NCBI GenBank assembly: GCA_963920525.1
Contig: OY986440.1
Span: 19,740,187-19,804,186, forward strand
Length of the DNA stretch: 64,000 nucleotides
Direction of reading: 5' to 3'
DNA from: Dichetophora obliterata
Taxonomy: Eukaryota > Arthropoda > Insecta > Diptera > Sciomyzidae
Within the stretch, counting starts at the first letter, position 1. Each line of letters opens with the position of its first letter. The notes beneath the pieces are model-generated. The model was not told where the DNA came from and made no database searches. It was given only the letters and a program-made list of their open reading frames with translations. The translations under genes and the position numbers were made by a program. Of the stretch, positions 12,462-26,442 are shown piece after piece.

Positions 12462-13381
12462 AAGGGTAAGCCAAATAACTTTTTTTTTTTTGAAAATTCT
12501 ATAAAAAAAACTACTGGATATTTTCTCAAATTTCTTTTTTTATTTGAAAGTACAATTCTTCCGGTTAATAATGAAAAATAATTTAATTTAAATGGCTGCC
12601 TCGGCTGGCCATGCAGTAGCCTACACGATCGGTTCAATTTTTAAGCACATTATCGATTGTGTGCAGCTGTATTTCACCAATGGCTTCACGAATATTGTCC
12701 TTCAAAGCGTCAATTGTCTCTGGCTTGTCGGCGTAACACTTATCTTTGAGGGCACCCCACAAATAATAGTCCAACGGTGTCAAATCACAGCTCCGAGGTG
12801 GCCAAACAACATCAGCTCTGCGGCTGATAATGCGATCTTCAAAAACAGGGCGCAAAACATCGAGTGTAGCTTCGGCTGTGTGGCACGTAGCACCGTCCTG
12901 TTGAAACCAAATGTTGCCAATATCCTCCTCTTCAATTTTTGTGAACAAAAATTCGTTCAACATGGCCCGATAACGATCGCCATTGACTGTAACGGCCACT
13001 CCTTGCTCATTTTCGAAGAAAAATGGCCCAATTATGCCTCTGGACCAAAATCCGCACCAAACAGTGACTTGTTTTGGGTGCAGCGGCTTTTCAATGTATG
13101 CGTGCGGGTTTTCTGTGCCCCAAATGCCACAATTTTGCTTGTTTACATAACCGCCAAGATCAAAATGAGCTTCATCTGAAAAGATGATTTTTTTGGCAAA
13201 ATCGGCAAATGATTTTCAAAGTAATGTCGCAATATTTCCCAGCGTTGTTCAAGCGTATACACAACCATATTCGTTCAGCGGAAGGATAAAACTAATTATC
13301 TGTCAAATCAGACATGAGCTAAGTGTTACCATTCATGAAATAAGCACTAGTCGAAAAAAAAACGTTAGATGGCGGACCCTG
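12462..13381 (-). mobile_element. Deleted mariner-like element, copy 3
   Basis: Flanked by TA at 12460-12461 and 13382-13383; ends as in copy 1. Confidence 0.85.
12565..13268 (-). pseudogene. Mariner-like transposase relic, copy 3
   Basis: Carries the common lesions. The third catalytic block reads CDLTPLDYY as in copies 1 and 4. Confidence 0.85.
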
Positions 13382-13675
13382 TATATATATTAGTACTTTT
13401 ATGAATTATGTGTTTTAATGTTATTTATAATAAAATAAAATATCCTACAAGAACGCAATAAAATTCCACCAAAATATTTTTATCAATTTGTTACTTGAGT
13501 GCTTCAATGTTATCTTAATATCCGATTTAATTGACAAGCAGTTGACAGTATTCATATACATACATATTTTTAAATGCTAAACAAATATTCTTAATAACGA
13601 AATTTAAGAAATTCTCCCATCAGCAGGGAAAAGAAGTGTTTGTTTAAAAGGAGTCTTGTTACATCGAAATGAGTA

Positions 13676-15687
13676 GGGTGTTCCTTATCTTTCAACTTTA
13701 AGCTATAAAGCATAACTCCCCCTAGAAATGTTCCTCTAGGTATAAAAACATGTTCTGCAAAAAATTTTAAGAATCGAATAAATCGATTTTACTTTAAGAA
13801 AGTTAATTCTAAGAATGGAAATTTATTGTTTTTCGTTCTCGTTTTGTGACAAGACTTAATTAAAATCTTTCAGTTCTCGTTCTGCCGAATCGTTAACATT
13901 ATTTTATTTTTAAAAATATTAAGTTCAACATAATAACTTGATACCATTTTCTATTCCTCAGGATATTTTGTTAAAAAATCCATTGGAATGGAAAATAATA
14001 TAAAAAAAAAATTTAAGCTTTTAACCCATTTTGTACCAGTGGTCGAGATCTCGACCACATACTTTTGTCGTTTATCATAAGATTATTATAAATAATAGGT
14101 ATTGGTATTTAATTAATTTTTTTAATGATTTATTTAGGTTGGTGTTTTAGCTTTCCCGACCGTACACTTTTATTCCCTCTTACTCCTTTTTAAAGTCCCA
14201 CCTGGGAGGCACAAAAATAGTTAAGAAATAGCATACTGCGTAAGGGTTATATTGACTTTGTCACTCCGTTTGTAACTCTGATAAGCAATAGAAAAGTATT
14301 TATATTCGTGGCAGTAATAGAAAAGTATATATATTCTTGATCAGCATCATCTCCAGAGCCGATTTATACATGTTCGTCTGTTAGTCTGTGATCACGATAA
14401 TAGCCATAATTTTAGAGCTATTGTCACGAAGTTCTATAAATTTGCTTTTTATTAAAAAATAGAGATCAAGTTAAAAAATTAGCCAAATCGGATGAAAACC
14501 AAAGCTTTTTAATATTTAATAAATAAACATTAATAATATTACCTAGAATTAATATTACCTAGTAGTAATATTACCTAGTAGCATAAGCTCTCACATTTAC
14601 TTATATTACTAACCGGTTTTCATAATAAACATTGCTGAAAATTTATTTTTTTATATTTCATATTATTCTACTCATAGAAAGTTTATTGATATAATTTACC
14701 CAGCGGTCGAGATCTCGACCAGCAATTTTCTGGAATATCAATGGTATAAAAAAAGTAAAAAATTAGCCTATTTCTAGCTAGCCATGAAAATTTCATTAGG
14801 AAATTAAAACATTTATGTAGCCTTGTAAAAAATGGTTTAAGGGTAAAAAGCGTTCTTAAAGTTTAAATATTATGAGGTAAAATTTGATTGCCATTAACTT
14901 TTGAAAAATTTATTTTTGCACCCAAAAGTAAAACACACATCTAACAAAGTAATAATAAAAATTGTTTGCAATTGAAAATTTTTAAAAAAATAAAAAAAAT
15001 AATTATGTACTTTAATTGAAAATATTTTCTTCTGACAATTAGTTGTGAGCTATTCTTTTTGAATTTTTACATGATTTTAATTGTGAATATCAAGAAAGTT
15101 TAAATAAGGCAACAACAACAACTCTGTACAGAGTCATTCACATAGCAGACTAGACAGCCTGTTTCGGAAATCGCTGCATTTCCTCTTCAGTTCACTGAAA
15201 CTGTTTTCGCTAAAACTATATTGTTTTTGCTCGACAAAATGAGTTGTAGTTTTCTCATTTACTATTTAGACAAATAATAGCTTGTTAAACAGAAAATTTT
15301 ATATTTAATACTGTTTTAAATACTGAAAAACTTAATTTCGTAAATTATAAAAATTTCTGCCAAAAAATTTTATTAATATTTTTATTTTCGCTAGACAAAG
15401 TTTTGTAGATTTCGAATTTTCTAATCAATGCTTGATATGATATCGTATTTAGTTCATTAAAAAAAATGTAGTTATGATAATTTTTAATTGTTTTTGAAAA
15501 AAAAAACCAATTTTTTTTCCCATATTAAATGTTATGGTCCAACTTTGGGGGCTGGGCGCCTCGCCTTACTGTAATCCGATTCTTAAAATTTTTTGCGGAA
15601 CATGCTTTTATACGTAATGGAACATTTCTAGGGGGAGTTACGGTACATATCTCAAAAAAAATTTCTTCCATACAGCTAAAGACACCC
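13676..15687. mobile_element. GGGTGT element, copy 3
   Basis: Same arms and nested insertion as the other copies; no private rearrangement. Confidence 0.75.
14025..14836. mobile_element. Nested TTAA element, copy 3
   Basis: 812 bp, TTAA at 14021-14024 and 14837-14840, both palindromes intact. Confidence 0.7.
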
Positions 15688-16207
15688 TTATGAATTATGT
15701 GATTTAATGTTATTTATAATAAAATAAAATATCCTACAAGACCGCAAAAAAGTTCCACCAAAATATTTATATCAAATTGTTATTTGAGTGCTTCAATCTT
15801 ATCTTAATATCCGATTTAATTGACAAGCAGTTGACAGTATTCACATACATATATTTGAATGCTAAACAAATCTTCTTAATATTGAAATTTAAGAACTTCT
15901 CCCATCAGCAAGGAAAAGAAGTGTTTGTTTAAAAGTAGTCTTGTTACATCGAAATGTGTGTTTCGAATACATATATGTATATACATTAGTACTCTTATGA
16001 GTTATGTGTTTTAAAGTTATTTATAATAAAATAAAATATCCTACAAGACCGCAAAAAAGTTCCACCAAAATATTTTTATCAATTTGTTACTTGAGTGCTT
16101 CAATGTTATCTTAATATCCGATTTAATTGACGAGCCGTTGACAGTATTCATATACATACATATATTTGAATGATAAACAAATCTTCTAAATAATGAAATT
16201 TAGGAAT

Positions 16208-17213
16208 AAGACAGTATTCAATTTGCAAGCCAGGTCGTCCAGTAGTTCCAGCGCTTTTGCTTGTGCTTGTTAAAAACAAGCGGTGTCAGTTTTACATATT
16301 TTTTCGTGTCTTAACCTTTGTTTCTATAAAATTTTAGTATTTGCATTTTCTCTTAAAAAACAATCTTTTTTGGTAAATTGAAATAAGTTTTTTAAAAAAA
16401 TATATGTGCTTTATTTAACCAGGAACAAATAAAATTTTTTTAAACAGTTTTTTGTACAAATTCACAACAATCACAACATCAACACCCACATTCTGTATGT
16501 TGACCTTATTTATCAGAAAATAAGATCTTGTATCCTTATAACTTGCAGTCACAATGTGTTTAAAATATGCAACAATCTAGTTCCTCGCACATTGCAGAAA
16601 CTATTCTGTAACGGAAGCTAGAGATTACTTGTTGCTAGTGTACTTTTATTGGTGAGCAGGAGTGATTTTGTTTAACGTGAAAAATGATGTGCTACACATT
16701 GTTTAAAGTTGTTACTTTTTCAAAACAGTTGCAAGTTGCATTTGGCAAATATAAAATATGGTTTTTACGAAAATTCAAATGCATGAAAGTTCTATTTTAA
16801 TTTGTTATACAGTAATTTTCAGTTAATATTTAATTGTAGCAAATATGCATGTTTATTCAAAACAAAAAGTTGCTAGTGTAACCACAATTAGTGTGAATAT
16901 ATAATATAATATCCTTATACATCGGATAAAACTTTTAGGCTACTTGAGTCCTTTTACCCTTTATAAGGCAACAAAAAACAAAACAAAAAAACGAATTTGC
17001 CATTCAAGCCTTTGAAACGACTTTGATTAAACTTCTTTGGCGGGATTTGCGCAGTGATGTGATTTTAATTTGGCTAACAATTCCCAAAGCATGCATGTGC
17101 AAAACTTCCGTTTTGTAACATTTTTCAACCAAATTTAGAATTTTTTTAACAAAAAATAACTAAATACATTAACAAAACTAAGTCTATAAATTAAGTGTTT
17201 TAATATCCTATTC
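16208..17213. other. Unassigned ~1-kb block, copy 4
   Basis: Carries TTTTTTAAAAAAATATATG near 16388, where the other copies read TTTTTTGAAAAAATATATG. Confidence 0.6.
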
Positions 17214-17650
17214 AATTGACAAACAGTTTGTATGTACAAAAAATACATATAAATATGTAAAATGACAAAATCATTCAATAGTTAATTTTTTATATATTAA
17301 ATAAAATAAATAATTTAACAGACGCTACAAAACTGCAAAATAATTCTACCAAAATACTTTTATGAAGAATGTTATATATATTTGTAATAAAATAAAATAT
17401 CCTACAAGACCGCAAACAAATTCCACCAAAATATTTATATCAATTTGTTACTTGAGTGCTTCAATGCTAACTCAATATCCGATTTAATTGACATGCAGTT
17501 GACAGTATTCATATACATACATATATTTGAATGATAAACAAGTCTTCTAAATAATGAAATTTAAGAACTTCTCCCGTCAGCAAGGAAAAGAAGTGTTTGT
17601 TTAAAAGGAGTCTTGTTGCATCGAAATGTGTTTTCGAATACATATATGTA

Positions 17651-18570
17651 AAGGGTAAGCCAAATAACTTTTTTTTTTTTGAAAATTCTATAAAAAAAAC
17701 TACTGGATATTTTCTCAAATTTCTTTTTTTATTTGAAAGTACAATTCTTCCGGTTAATAATGAAAAATAATTTAATTTAAATGGCTGCCTCGGCTGGCCA
17801 TGCAGTAGCCTACACGATCGGTTCAATTTTTAAGCACATTATCGATTGTGTGCAGCTGTATTTCACCAATGGCTTCACGAATATTGTCCTTCAAAGCGTC
17901 AATTGTCTCTGGCTTGTCGGCGTAACACTTATCTTTGAGGGCACCCCACAAATAATAGTCCAACGGTGTCAAATCACAGCTCCGAGGTGGCCAAACAACA
18001 TCAGCTCTGCGGCTGATAATGCGATCTTCAAAAACAGGGCGCAAAACATCGAGTGTAGCTTCGGCTGTGTGGCACGTAGCACCGTCCTGTTGAAACCAAA
18101 TGTTGCCAATATCCTCCTCTTCAATTTTTGTGAACAAAAATTCGTTCAACATGGCCCGATAACGATCGCCATTGACTGTAACGGCCACTCCTTGCTCATT
18201 TTCGAAGAAAAATTGCCCAATTATGCCTCTGGACCAAAATCCGCACCAAACAGTGACTTGTTTTGGGTGCAGCGGCTTTTCAATGTATGCGTGCGGGTTT
18301 TCTGTGCCCCAAATGCCACAATTTTGCTTGTTTACATAACCGCCAAGATCAAAATGAGCTTCATCTGAAAAGATGATTTTTTTGGCAAAATCGGCAAATG
18401 ATTTTCAAAGTAATGTCGCAATATTTCCCAGCGTTGTTCAAGCGTATACACAACCATATTCGTTCAGCGGAAGGATAAAACTAATTATCTGTCAAATCAG
18501 ACATGAGCTAAGTGTTACCATTCATGAAATAAGCACTAGTCGAAAAAAAAACGTTAGATGGCGGACCCTG
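17651..18570 (-). mobile_element. Deleted mariner-like element, copy 4
   Basis: Flanked by TA at 17649-17650 and 18571-18572. Confidence 0.85.
17754..18457 (-). pseudogene. Mariner-like transposase relic, copy 4
   Basis: Has the common lesions plus a private Pro-to-Gln change just before the FFFEN motif (TTGCCC at about 18214 on the plus strand, where the others have TGGCCC). Confidence 0.85.
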
Positions 18571-18864
18571 TATATATATTAGTACTTTTATGAATTATGT
18601 GTTTTAATGTTATTTATAATAAAATAAAATATCCTACAAGAACGCAATAAAATTCCACCAAAATATTTTTATCAATTTGTTACTTGAGTGCTTCAATGTT
18701 ATCTTAATATCCGATTTAATTGACAAGCAGTTGACAGTATTCATATACATACATATTTTTAAATGCTAAACAAATATTCTTAATAACGAAATTTAAGAAA
18801 TTCTCCCATCAGCAGGGAAAAGAAGTGTTTGTTTAAAAGGAGTCTTGTTACATCGAAATGAGTA

Positions 18865-20873
18865 GGGTGTTCCTTATCTTTCAACTTTAAGCTATAAAGC
18901 ATAACTCCCCCTAGAAATGTTCCTCTAGGTATAAAAACATGTTCTGCAAAAAATTTTAAGAATCGAATAAATCGATTTTACTTTAAGAAAGTTAATTCTA
19001 AGAATGGAAATTTATTGTTTTTCGTTCTCGTTTTGTGACAAGACTTAATTAAAATCTTTCAGTTCTCGTTCTGCCGAATCGTTAACATTATTTTATTTTT
19101 AAAAATATTAAGTTCAACATAATAACTTGATACCATTTTCTATTCCTCAGGATATTTTGTTAAAAAATCCATTGGAATGGAAAATAATATAAAAAAAAAA
19201 TTTAAGCTTTTAACCCATTTTGTACCAGTGGTCGAGATCTCGACCACATACTTTTGTCGTTTATCATAAGATTATTATAAATAATAGGTATTGGTATTTA
19301 ATTAATTTTTTTAATGATTTATTTAGGTTGGTGTTTTAGCTTTCCCGACCGTACACTTTTATTCCCTCTTACTCCTTTTTAAAGTCCCACCTGGGAGGCA
19401 CAAAAATAGTTAAGAAATAGCATACTGCGTAAGGGTTATATTGACTTTGTCACTCCGTTTGTAACTCTGATAAGCAATAGAAAAGTATTTATATTCGTGG
19501 CAGTAATAGAAAAGTATATATATTCTTGATCAGCATCATCTCCAGAGCCGATTTATACATGTTCGTCTGTTAGTCTGTGATCACGATAATAGCCATAATT
19601 TTAGAGCTATTGTCACGAAGTTCTATAAATTTGCTTTTTATTAAAAAATAGAGATCAAGTTAAAAAATTAGCCAAATCGGATGAAAACCAAAGCTTTTTA
19701 ATATTTAATAAATAAACATTAATAATATTACCTAGAATTAATATTACCTAGTAGTAATATTACCTAGTAGCATAAGCTCTCACATTTACTTATATTACTA
19801 ACCGGTTTTCATAATAAACATTGCTGAAAATTTATTTTTTTATATTTCATATTATTCTACTCATAGAAAGTTTATTGATATAATTTACCCAGCGGTCGAG
19901 ATCTCGACCAGCAATTTTCTGGAATATCAATGGTATAAAAAAAGTAAAAAATTAGCCTATTTCTAGCTAGCCATGAAAATTTCATTAGGAAATTAAAACA
20001 TTTATGTAGCCTTGTAAAAAATGGTTTAAGGGTAAAAAGCGTTCTTAAAGTTTAAATATTATGAGGTAAAATTTGATTGCCATTAACTTTTGAAAAATTT
20101 ATTTTTGCACCCAAAAGTAAAACACACATCTAACAAAGTAATAATAAAAATTGTTTGCAATTGAAAATTTTTAAAAAAATAAAAAAAATAATTATGTACT
20201 TTAATTGAAAATATTTTCTTCTGACAATTAGTTGTGAGCTATTCTTTTTGAATTTTTACATGATTTTAATTGTGAATATCAAGAAAGTTTAAATAAGGCA
20301 ACAACAACAACTCTGTACAGAGTCATTCACATAGCAGACTAGACAGCCTGTTTCGGAAATCGCTGCATTTCCTCTTCAGTTCACTGAAACTGTTTTCGCT
20401 AAAACTATATTGTTTTTGCTCGACAAAATGAGTTGTAGTTTTCTCATTTACTATTTAGACAAATAATAGCTTGTTAAACAGAAAATTTTATATTTAATAC
20501 TGTTTTAAATACTGAAAAACTTAATTTCGTAAATTATAAAAATTTCTGCCAAAAAATTTTATTAATATTTTTATTTTCGCTAGACAAAGTTTTGTAGATT
20601 TCGAATTTTCTAATCAATGCTTGATATGATATATTTAGTTCATTAAAAAAAATGTAGTTATGATAATTTTTAATTGTTTTTGAAAAAAAAAACCAATTTT
20701 TTTTCCCATATTAAATGTTATGGTCCAACTTTGGGGGCTGGGCGCCTCGCCTTACTGTAATCCGATTCTTAAAATTTTTTGCGGAACATGCTTTTATACG
20801 TAATGGAACATTTCTAGGGGGAGTTACGGTACATATCTCAAAAAAAATTTCTTCCATACAGCTAAAGACACCC
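18865..20873. mobile_element. GGGTGT element, copy 4
   Basis: A 3-bp loss near 20631 distinguishes it; otherwise as copies 2 and 3. Confidence 0.75.
19214..20025. mobile_element. Nested TTAA element, copy 4
   Basis: 812 bp between TTAA sites at 19210-19213 and 20026-20029, both palindromes intact. Confidence 0.7.
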
Positions 20874-21393
20874 TTATGAATTATGTGATTTAATGTTATT
20901 TATAATAAAATAAAATATCCTACAAGACCGCAAAAAAGTTCCACCAAAATATTTATATCAAATTGTTATTTGAGTGCTTCAATCTTATCTTAATATCCGA
21001 TTTAATTGACAAGCAGTTGACAGTATTCACATACATATATTTGAATGCTAAACAAATCTTCTTAATAATGAAATTTAAGAACTTCTCCCATCAGCAAGGA
21101 AAAGAAGTGTTTGTTTAAAAGTAGTCTTGTTACATCGAAATGTGTGTTTCGAATACATATATGTATATACATTAGTACTCTTATGAGTTATGTGTTTTAA
21201 AGTTATTTATAATAAAATAAAATATCCTACAAGACCGCAAAAAAGTTCCACCAAAATATTTTTATCAATTTGTTACTTGAGTGCTTCAATGTTATCTTAA
21301 TATCCGATTTAATTGACGAGCCGTTGACAGTATTCATATACATACATATATTTGAATGATAAACAAATCTTCTAAATAATGAAATTTAGGAAT

Positions 21394-22389
21394 AAGACAG
21401 TATTCAATTTGCAAGCCAGGTCGTCCAGTAGTTCCAGCGCTTTTGCTTGTGCTTGTTAAAAACAAGCGGTGTCAGTTTTACATATTTTTTCGTGTCTTAA
21501 CCTTTGTTTCTATAAAATTTTAGTATTTGCATTTTCTCTTAAAAAACAATCTTTTTTGGTAAATTGAAATAAGTTTTTTGAAAAAATATATGTGCTTTAT
21601 TTAACCAGGAACAAATAAAATTTTTTTAAACAGTTTTTTGTACAAATTCACAACAATCACAACATCAACACCCACATTCTGTATGTTGACCTTATTTATC
21701 AGAAAATAAGATCTTGTATCCTTATAACTTGCAGTCACAATGTGTTTAAAATATGCAACAATCTAGTTCCTCGCACATTGCAGAAACTATTCTGTAACGG
21801 AAGCTAGAGATTACTTGTTGCTAGTGTACTTTTATTGGTGAGCAGGAGTGATTTTGTTTAACGTGAAAAATGATGTGCTACACATTGTTTAAAGTTGTTA
21901 CTTTTTCAAAACAGTTGCAAGTTGCATTTGGCAAATATAAAATATGGTTTTTACGAAAATTCAAATGCATGAAAGTTCTATTTTAATTTGTTATACAGTA
22001 ATTTTCAGTTAATATTTAATTGTAGCAAATATGCATGTTTATTCAAAACAAAAAGTTGCTAGTGTAACCACAATTAGTGTGAATATATAATATAATATCC
22101 TTATACATCGGATAAAACTTTTAGGCTACTTGAGTCCTTTTACCCTTTATAAGGCAACAAAAAACAAAACAAAAAAACGAATTTGCCATTCAAGCCTTTG
22201 AAACGACTTTGATTAAACTTCTTTGGCGGGATTTGCGCAGTGATGTGATTTTAATTTGGCTAACAATTCCCAAAGCATGCATGTGCAAAACTTCCGTTTT
22301 GTAACATTTTTCAACCAAATTTAGAATTTTTTTAACAAAAAATAACTAAATACATTAACAAAACTAAGTCTATAAATTAAGTGTTTTAA
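21394..22389. other. Unassigned ~1-kb block, copy 5
   Basis: Intact despite the later damage elsewhere in this unit, and it carries the inner-copy variants. The block is missing from the array-edge copy (28307-30716). Confidence 0.6.
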
Positions 22390-22836
22390 TATCCTATTCA
22401 ATTGACAAACAGTTTGTATGTACAAAAAATACATATAAATATGTAAAATGACAAAATCATTCAATAGTTAATTTTTTATATATTAAATAAAATAAATAAT
22501 TTAACAGACGCTACAAAACTGCAAAATAATTCTACCAAAATACTTTTATGAAGAATGTTATATATATTTGTAATAAAATAAAATATCCTACAAGACCGCA
22601 AACAAATTCCACCAAAATATTTATATCAATTTGTTACTTGAGTGCTTCAATGCTAACTCAATATCCGATTTAATTGACATGCAGTTGACAGTATTCATAT
22701 ACATACATATATTTGAATGATAAACAAGTCTTCTAAATAATGAAATTTAAGAACTTCTCCCGTCAGCAAGGAAAAGAAGTGTTTGTTTAAAAGGAGTCTT
22801 GTTGCATCGAAATGTGTTTTCGAATACATATATGTA

Positions 22837-23760
22837 AAGGGTAAGCCAAATAACTTTTTTTTTTTTTGAAAATTCTATAAAAAAAACTACTGGATATTTT
22901 CTCAAATTTCTTTTTTTATTTGAAAGTACAATTCTTCCGGTTAATAATGAAAAATAATTTAATTCAAATGGCTGCCTCGGCTGGCCATGCAGTAGCCTAC
23001 ACGATCGGTTCAATTTTTAAGCACATTATCGATTGTGTGCAGCTGTATTTCACCAATGGCTTTACGAATATTGTCCTTCAAAGCGTCAATTGTCTCTGGC
23101 TTGTCGGCGTAACACTTATCTTTGAGGGCACCCCACAAATAATAGTCCAACGTTGTCAAATCACAGCTCCGAGGTGGCCAAACAACATCAGCTCTGCGGC
23201 TGATAATGCGATCTTCAAAAACAGGGCGCAAAACATCGAGTGTAGCTTCGGCTGTGTGGCACGTAGCACCGTCCTGTTGAAACGAAATGTTGCCAATATC
23301 CTCCTCTTCAATTTTTGTGAACAAAAATTCGTTCAACATGGCCCGATAACGATCGCCATTGACTGTCACGGCCACTCCTTGCTCATTTTCGAAGAAAAAT
23401 GGCCCAATTATGCCTCTGGACCAAAATCCGCACCAAACAGTGACTTGTTTTGGGTGCAGCGGCTTTTCAATGTATGCGTGCGGGTTTTCTGTGCCCCAAA
23501 TGCCACAATTTTGCTTGTTTACATAACCGCCAAGATCAAAATGAGCTTCATCTGAAAAGATGATTTTTTTGGCAAAATCGGCAAATGATTTTCAAAGTAA
23601 TGTCGCAATATTTCCCAGCGTTGTTCAAGCGTATACACAACCATATTCGTTCATCGGAAGGATAAAACTAATTATCTGTCAAATCAGACATGAGCTAAGT
23701 GTTACCATTCATGAAATAAGCACTAGTCGAAAAAAAAAAAACGTTAGATGGCGGACCCTG
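22837..23760 (-). mobile_element. Deleted mariner-like element, copy 5
   Basis: Flanked by TA at 22835-22836 and 23761-23762. The homopolymer runs near both ends are longer than in the other copies. Confidence 0.85.
22941..23644 (-). pseudogene. Mariner-like transposase relic, copy 5
   Basis: The most diverged copy. It has Ser for Trp just before the second catalytic block (NISFQQDG), Lys for Glu in the REAIGE motif, and CDLTTLDYY as in copy 2. It shares the TGA stop and the internal deletion. Confidence 0.85.
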
Positions 23761-24440
23761 TATATATATTAGTACTTTTATGAATTATGTGTTTTAATGT
23801 TATTTAAAATAAAATAAAATATCCTACAAGAACGCAATAAAATTCCACCAAAATATTTTTATCAATTTGTTACTTGAGTGCTTCAATGTTATCTTAATAT
23901 CCGATTTAATTGACAAGCAGTTGACAGTATTCATATACATACCAGAGAACTGCAATGAGTATCCGACAGAATTCGGATACTCAAATCATACCCGAGTGTC
24001 GTGCTGTTCTGAACTCTATCCATACTTATTAATATGTGTAAAATACTTATAGGCATTCGGCTCATTAGCATTTTTTCGGTTATAAGTACATTCTCATATC
24101 CGAGAGCGGCGTGATCCGATCCACTTCGAGCAGTTTTCAATGAGTGCGTTGAGTCAGTTTGTTACAAAAGCGCTCGATCCGAATGTATTTTGAGTGTACT
24201 CTGAGTACTGCTCCTTCTCTGCCAACGTCTCTTAGCGTTAATTAGTTTTTTTTTGCGTATGCACTTTTCATAAGTATTTGTCTGCAGGCCATGTGAGCTC
24301 TCATTTTTTGTTTGTTTTTTCTCGAAAACGAGTTTTTGCTATTTTATTGTTGCACTCTATGGAGAAAGAAACAATAACAACGCTTGTGATTTTGGTTTGT
24401 TAGACATAAACAAAAATAAAACAAAACCAAAAGGCCGGCG

Positions 24441-26442
24441 CACAGTGGTTAAAAGTTGGAAATAAATACCAAAACTGGTGATCTCTTTTTGTGATTTTTT
24501 TTTCTTTGCGTTGCTTAAGAATATTCAAACTCACATGATTCCAAAATATTTATCAGAAATATATGTATATAGGTTTTCTGTGTAGACGCCTTAATATACG
24601 ATTGATGTAAAAATGTTGAAAAAATTTCGTAAAATATTGATATTTTTCAAGAGTTATTACAGACAATTGAGAAAACGTATTGCAATCTGGTTTTTTTAAG
24701 TACACAAAACATTATTGAAAAAGTTTTTTGCATTCTTGAAATATTTTTTTTTTAATTTTGCAATAAATTTCTTATGCAAAGTTGATATGACAAAAAAACG
24801 TAAATTTATTTTTTTGCAGAATAAAACATAATGATCTATGGTTGTCGACGATATTTTAAATAAAGAAATGTTTTTATTGGACTGTAAGTTGAGCGATTAA
24901 AAAAAACTGACAGAAATTTTTGAGTCCTTGAACAACATTTGGTAAATGCGTTTAGAAGAAAATATAGATATGTTTAGTCTCAAGGTTTATTGCTATAGTC
25001 ATTTTCTTTAGTATTATTTGAGGCATTTTTTGTTTAACGATCACTTCTTACGAGTTAAAATCGTTAAATTTTTAATGTAAATAGTGAAAGCATTTACTTA
25101 CTAAATACGATAAATGCTTTTAAAATGTTATTATGCTTCTTTTGCAATACTTTATATTTGCAGAGTACTTAAATATTCTATAGTGTGTTTCTCAGTCTAT
25201 TAATTTACTATGTTAATATATATTAAATATTTTTTTAAATAATTACAACTAAATTGAATTAGTAAAACAATAATGTGATATGTATAAAGTTAAATTAATT
25301 CACATTATCTTATAGCTTACTATGAAACATTTTAATGAATTTCGCAATAAAATGCATTCAAAACTATTCAAATATTCAAATTCCTTTGTCAAGAAATATT
25401 CTTCGAACATCTTTAACTAGCTGAAAGTGAAATATATATTCTTTGATTCTAAACAACAGAATTAGAATACCTACACGGAGAAAATTAATTTGCTTGAATC
25501 AAGCAAATGTTTTGCTTAAAAGCAAATCAGCAAAACTTTGCTCAATCACAATGTGATTTAAGAAAAAGATTGCTAAATTGCAATCACTCCTCGATTATTT
25601 AGGAAAAAGCAAAATTTTGATTACATTCAAATTTTTACTTAATTTCAGCAAAAATTTGCTAAGTTATTATAAATGGGAGGAGCAAATGCTTACTTAATTC
25701 AAGCAAATATTTGCTTAGTTGTTATATATTAGAAAAGCATATTTTGATTAGTTTTTGCTAAAATTTTGCATAATGTTGAAGTGGCTTAGAATCAAGCGCA
25801 AGTTTTGCTTAACCACAATACTAATTTTGCAAACAGTTTTCTCCGTGTATGCAAGCCATGTTTTTATGCTACACGACCTGTGCTCACTTTATCACAATGC
25901 TAAAAAGTATGCTATTATCTTTTTTAACTGTTGATAGTATCACATTTACAACCAGTGCCAATTTGTGGCAAAAAGCATGAGGTTCACTCCTTTTTTTGGA
26001 ATTCAAACGAAACGATAAGCTTTTTTTTGATGATTTTGTTTTTGTTTTTATAAAAAGCAACAAATAATATTTTTAAATACTATAAACCTTTAATTTAGAC
26101 AGTTTAGATGCAGCGCTTCATTGAACTTGGAATACGGAAAAACACGTGAATTGGAAAATTTCGTATGGGAGGTGGGCGTGGCAGAAAATACTTTTTTTAT
26201 AATAGACATACAATATATTGAAGATTTCTGACAGAATGGTTCTTGTATTGGTTTAAGACAAAAAAAATATGGCGTTTTAAATATTTGTGTTGTATGGGAG
26301 GCAGGCGTGATTGAGGGCGGATTTAAAAATATTTTTGTGTGTATTCTAATAAGGCAAATTCCAAATAATACACAAAATTTAATTGGTTTACGATGAGTCC
26401 TTCTATTTATTGACAACTTTTGTATGGGGCTCAACCACTGTG
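24441..26442. mobile_element. Candidate nested element with CACAGTGGTT ends
   Basis: CACAGTGGTTAAAAGTTG starts at 24441, and CACAGTGGTTGAGCCCC reads inward from 26442, so the outermost 10 bases match as an inverted repeat. The outer flanks share the bases GGCGC in slightly different register, so the target duplication is unclear. The right part contains GGGAGGTGGGCGTGGC and a second GGGAGGCAGGCGTG, about 120 bp apart. No coding region is convincing. It may be a second hAT-type element or part of the surrounding element. Confidence 0.45.
25474..25847. mobile_element. 374-bp MITE with CACGGAGAAAA ends and TA flanks
   Basis: CACGGAGAAAAT at the left mirrors CACGGAGAAAACTG read inward from the right. 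TA lies directly outside both ends (25472-25473 and 25848-25849), as for Tc1/mariner-type MITEs. The interior repeats AAGCAAA/TTTGCTT motifs in both orientations many times, so it can fold extensively. Confidence 0.75.

Larger units (their letters stand above)
10619..15807. repeat. Higher-order unit, copy 3 (5189 bp)
   Basis: Nearly identical to copies 2 and 4, and no insertion is private to this copy. A TATATATTTAATAAAA variant near 12109 replaces TATATATTAAATAAAA. Confidence 0.9.
15808..20993. repeat. Higher-order unit, copy 4 (5186 bp)
   Basis: Same structure as copies 2 and 3. Private differences include loss of CGT near 20631 (GATATATTTAG where the others have GATATCGTATTTAG), AATATTGAAATT at about 15878, and one missense change in the transposase relic. 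Confidence 0.9.

Noticed and set aside
241..23942. Assembly duplication as the sole explanation of the array
   Set aside because: Copies differ by scattered substitutions and indels and by private insertions, which a simple duplication of one contig would not give. Read evidence is still needed to be certain.
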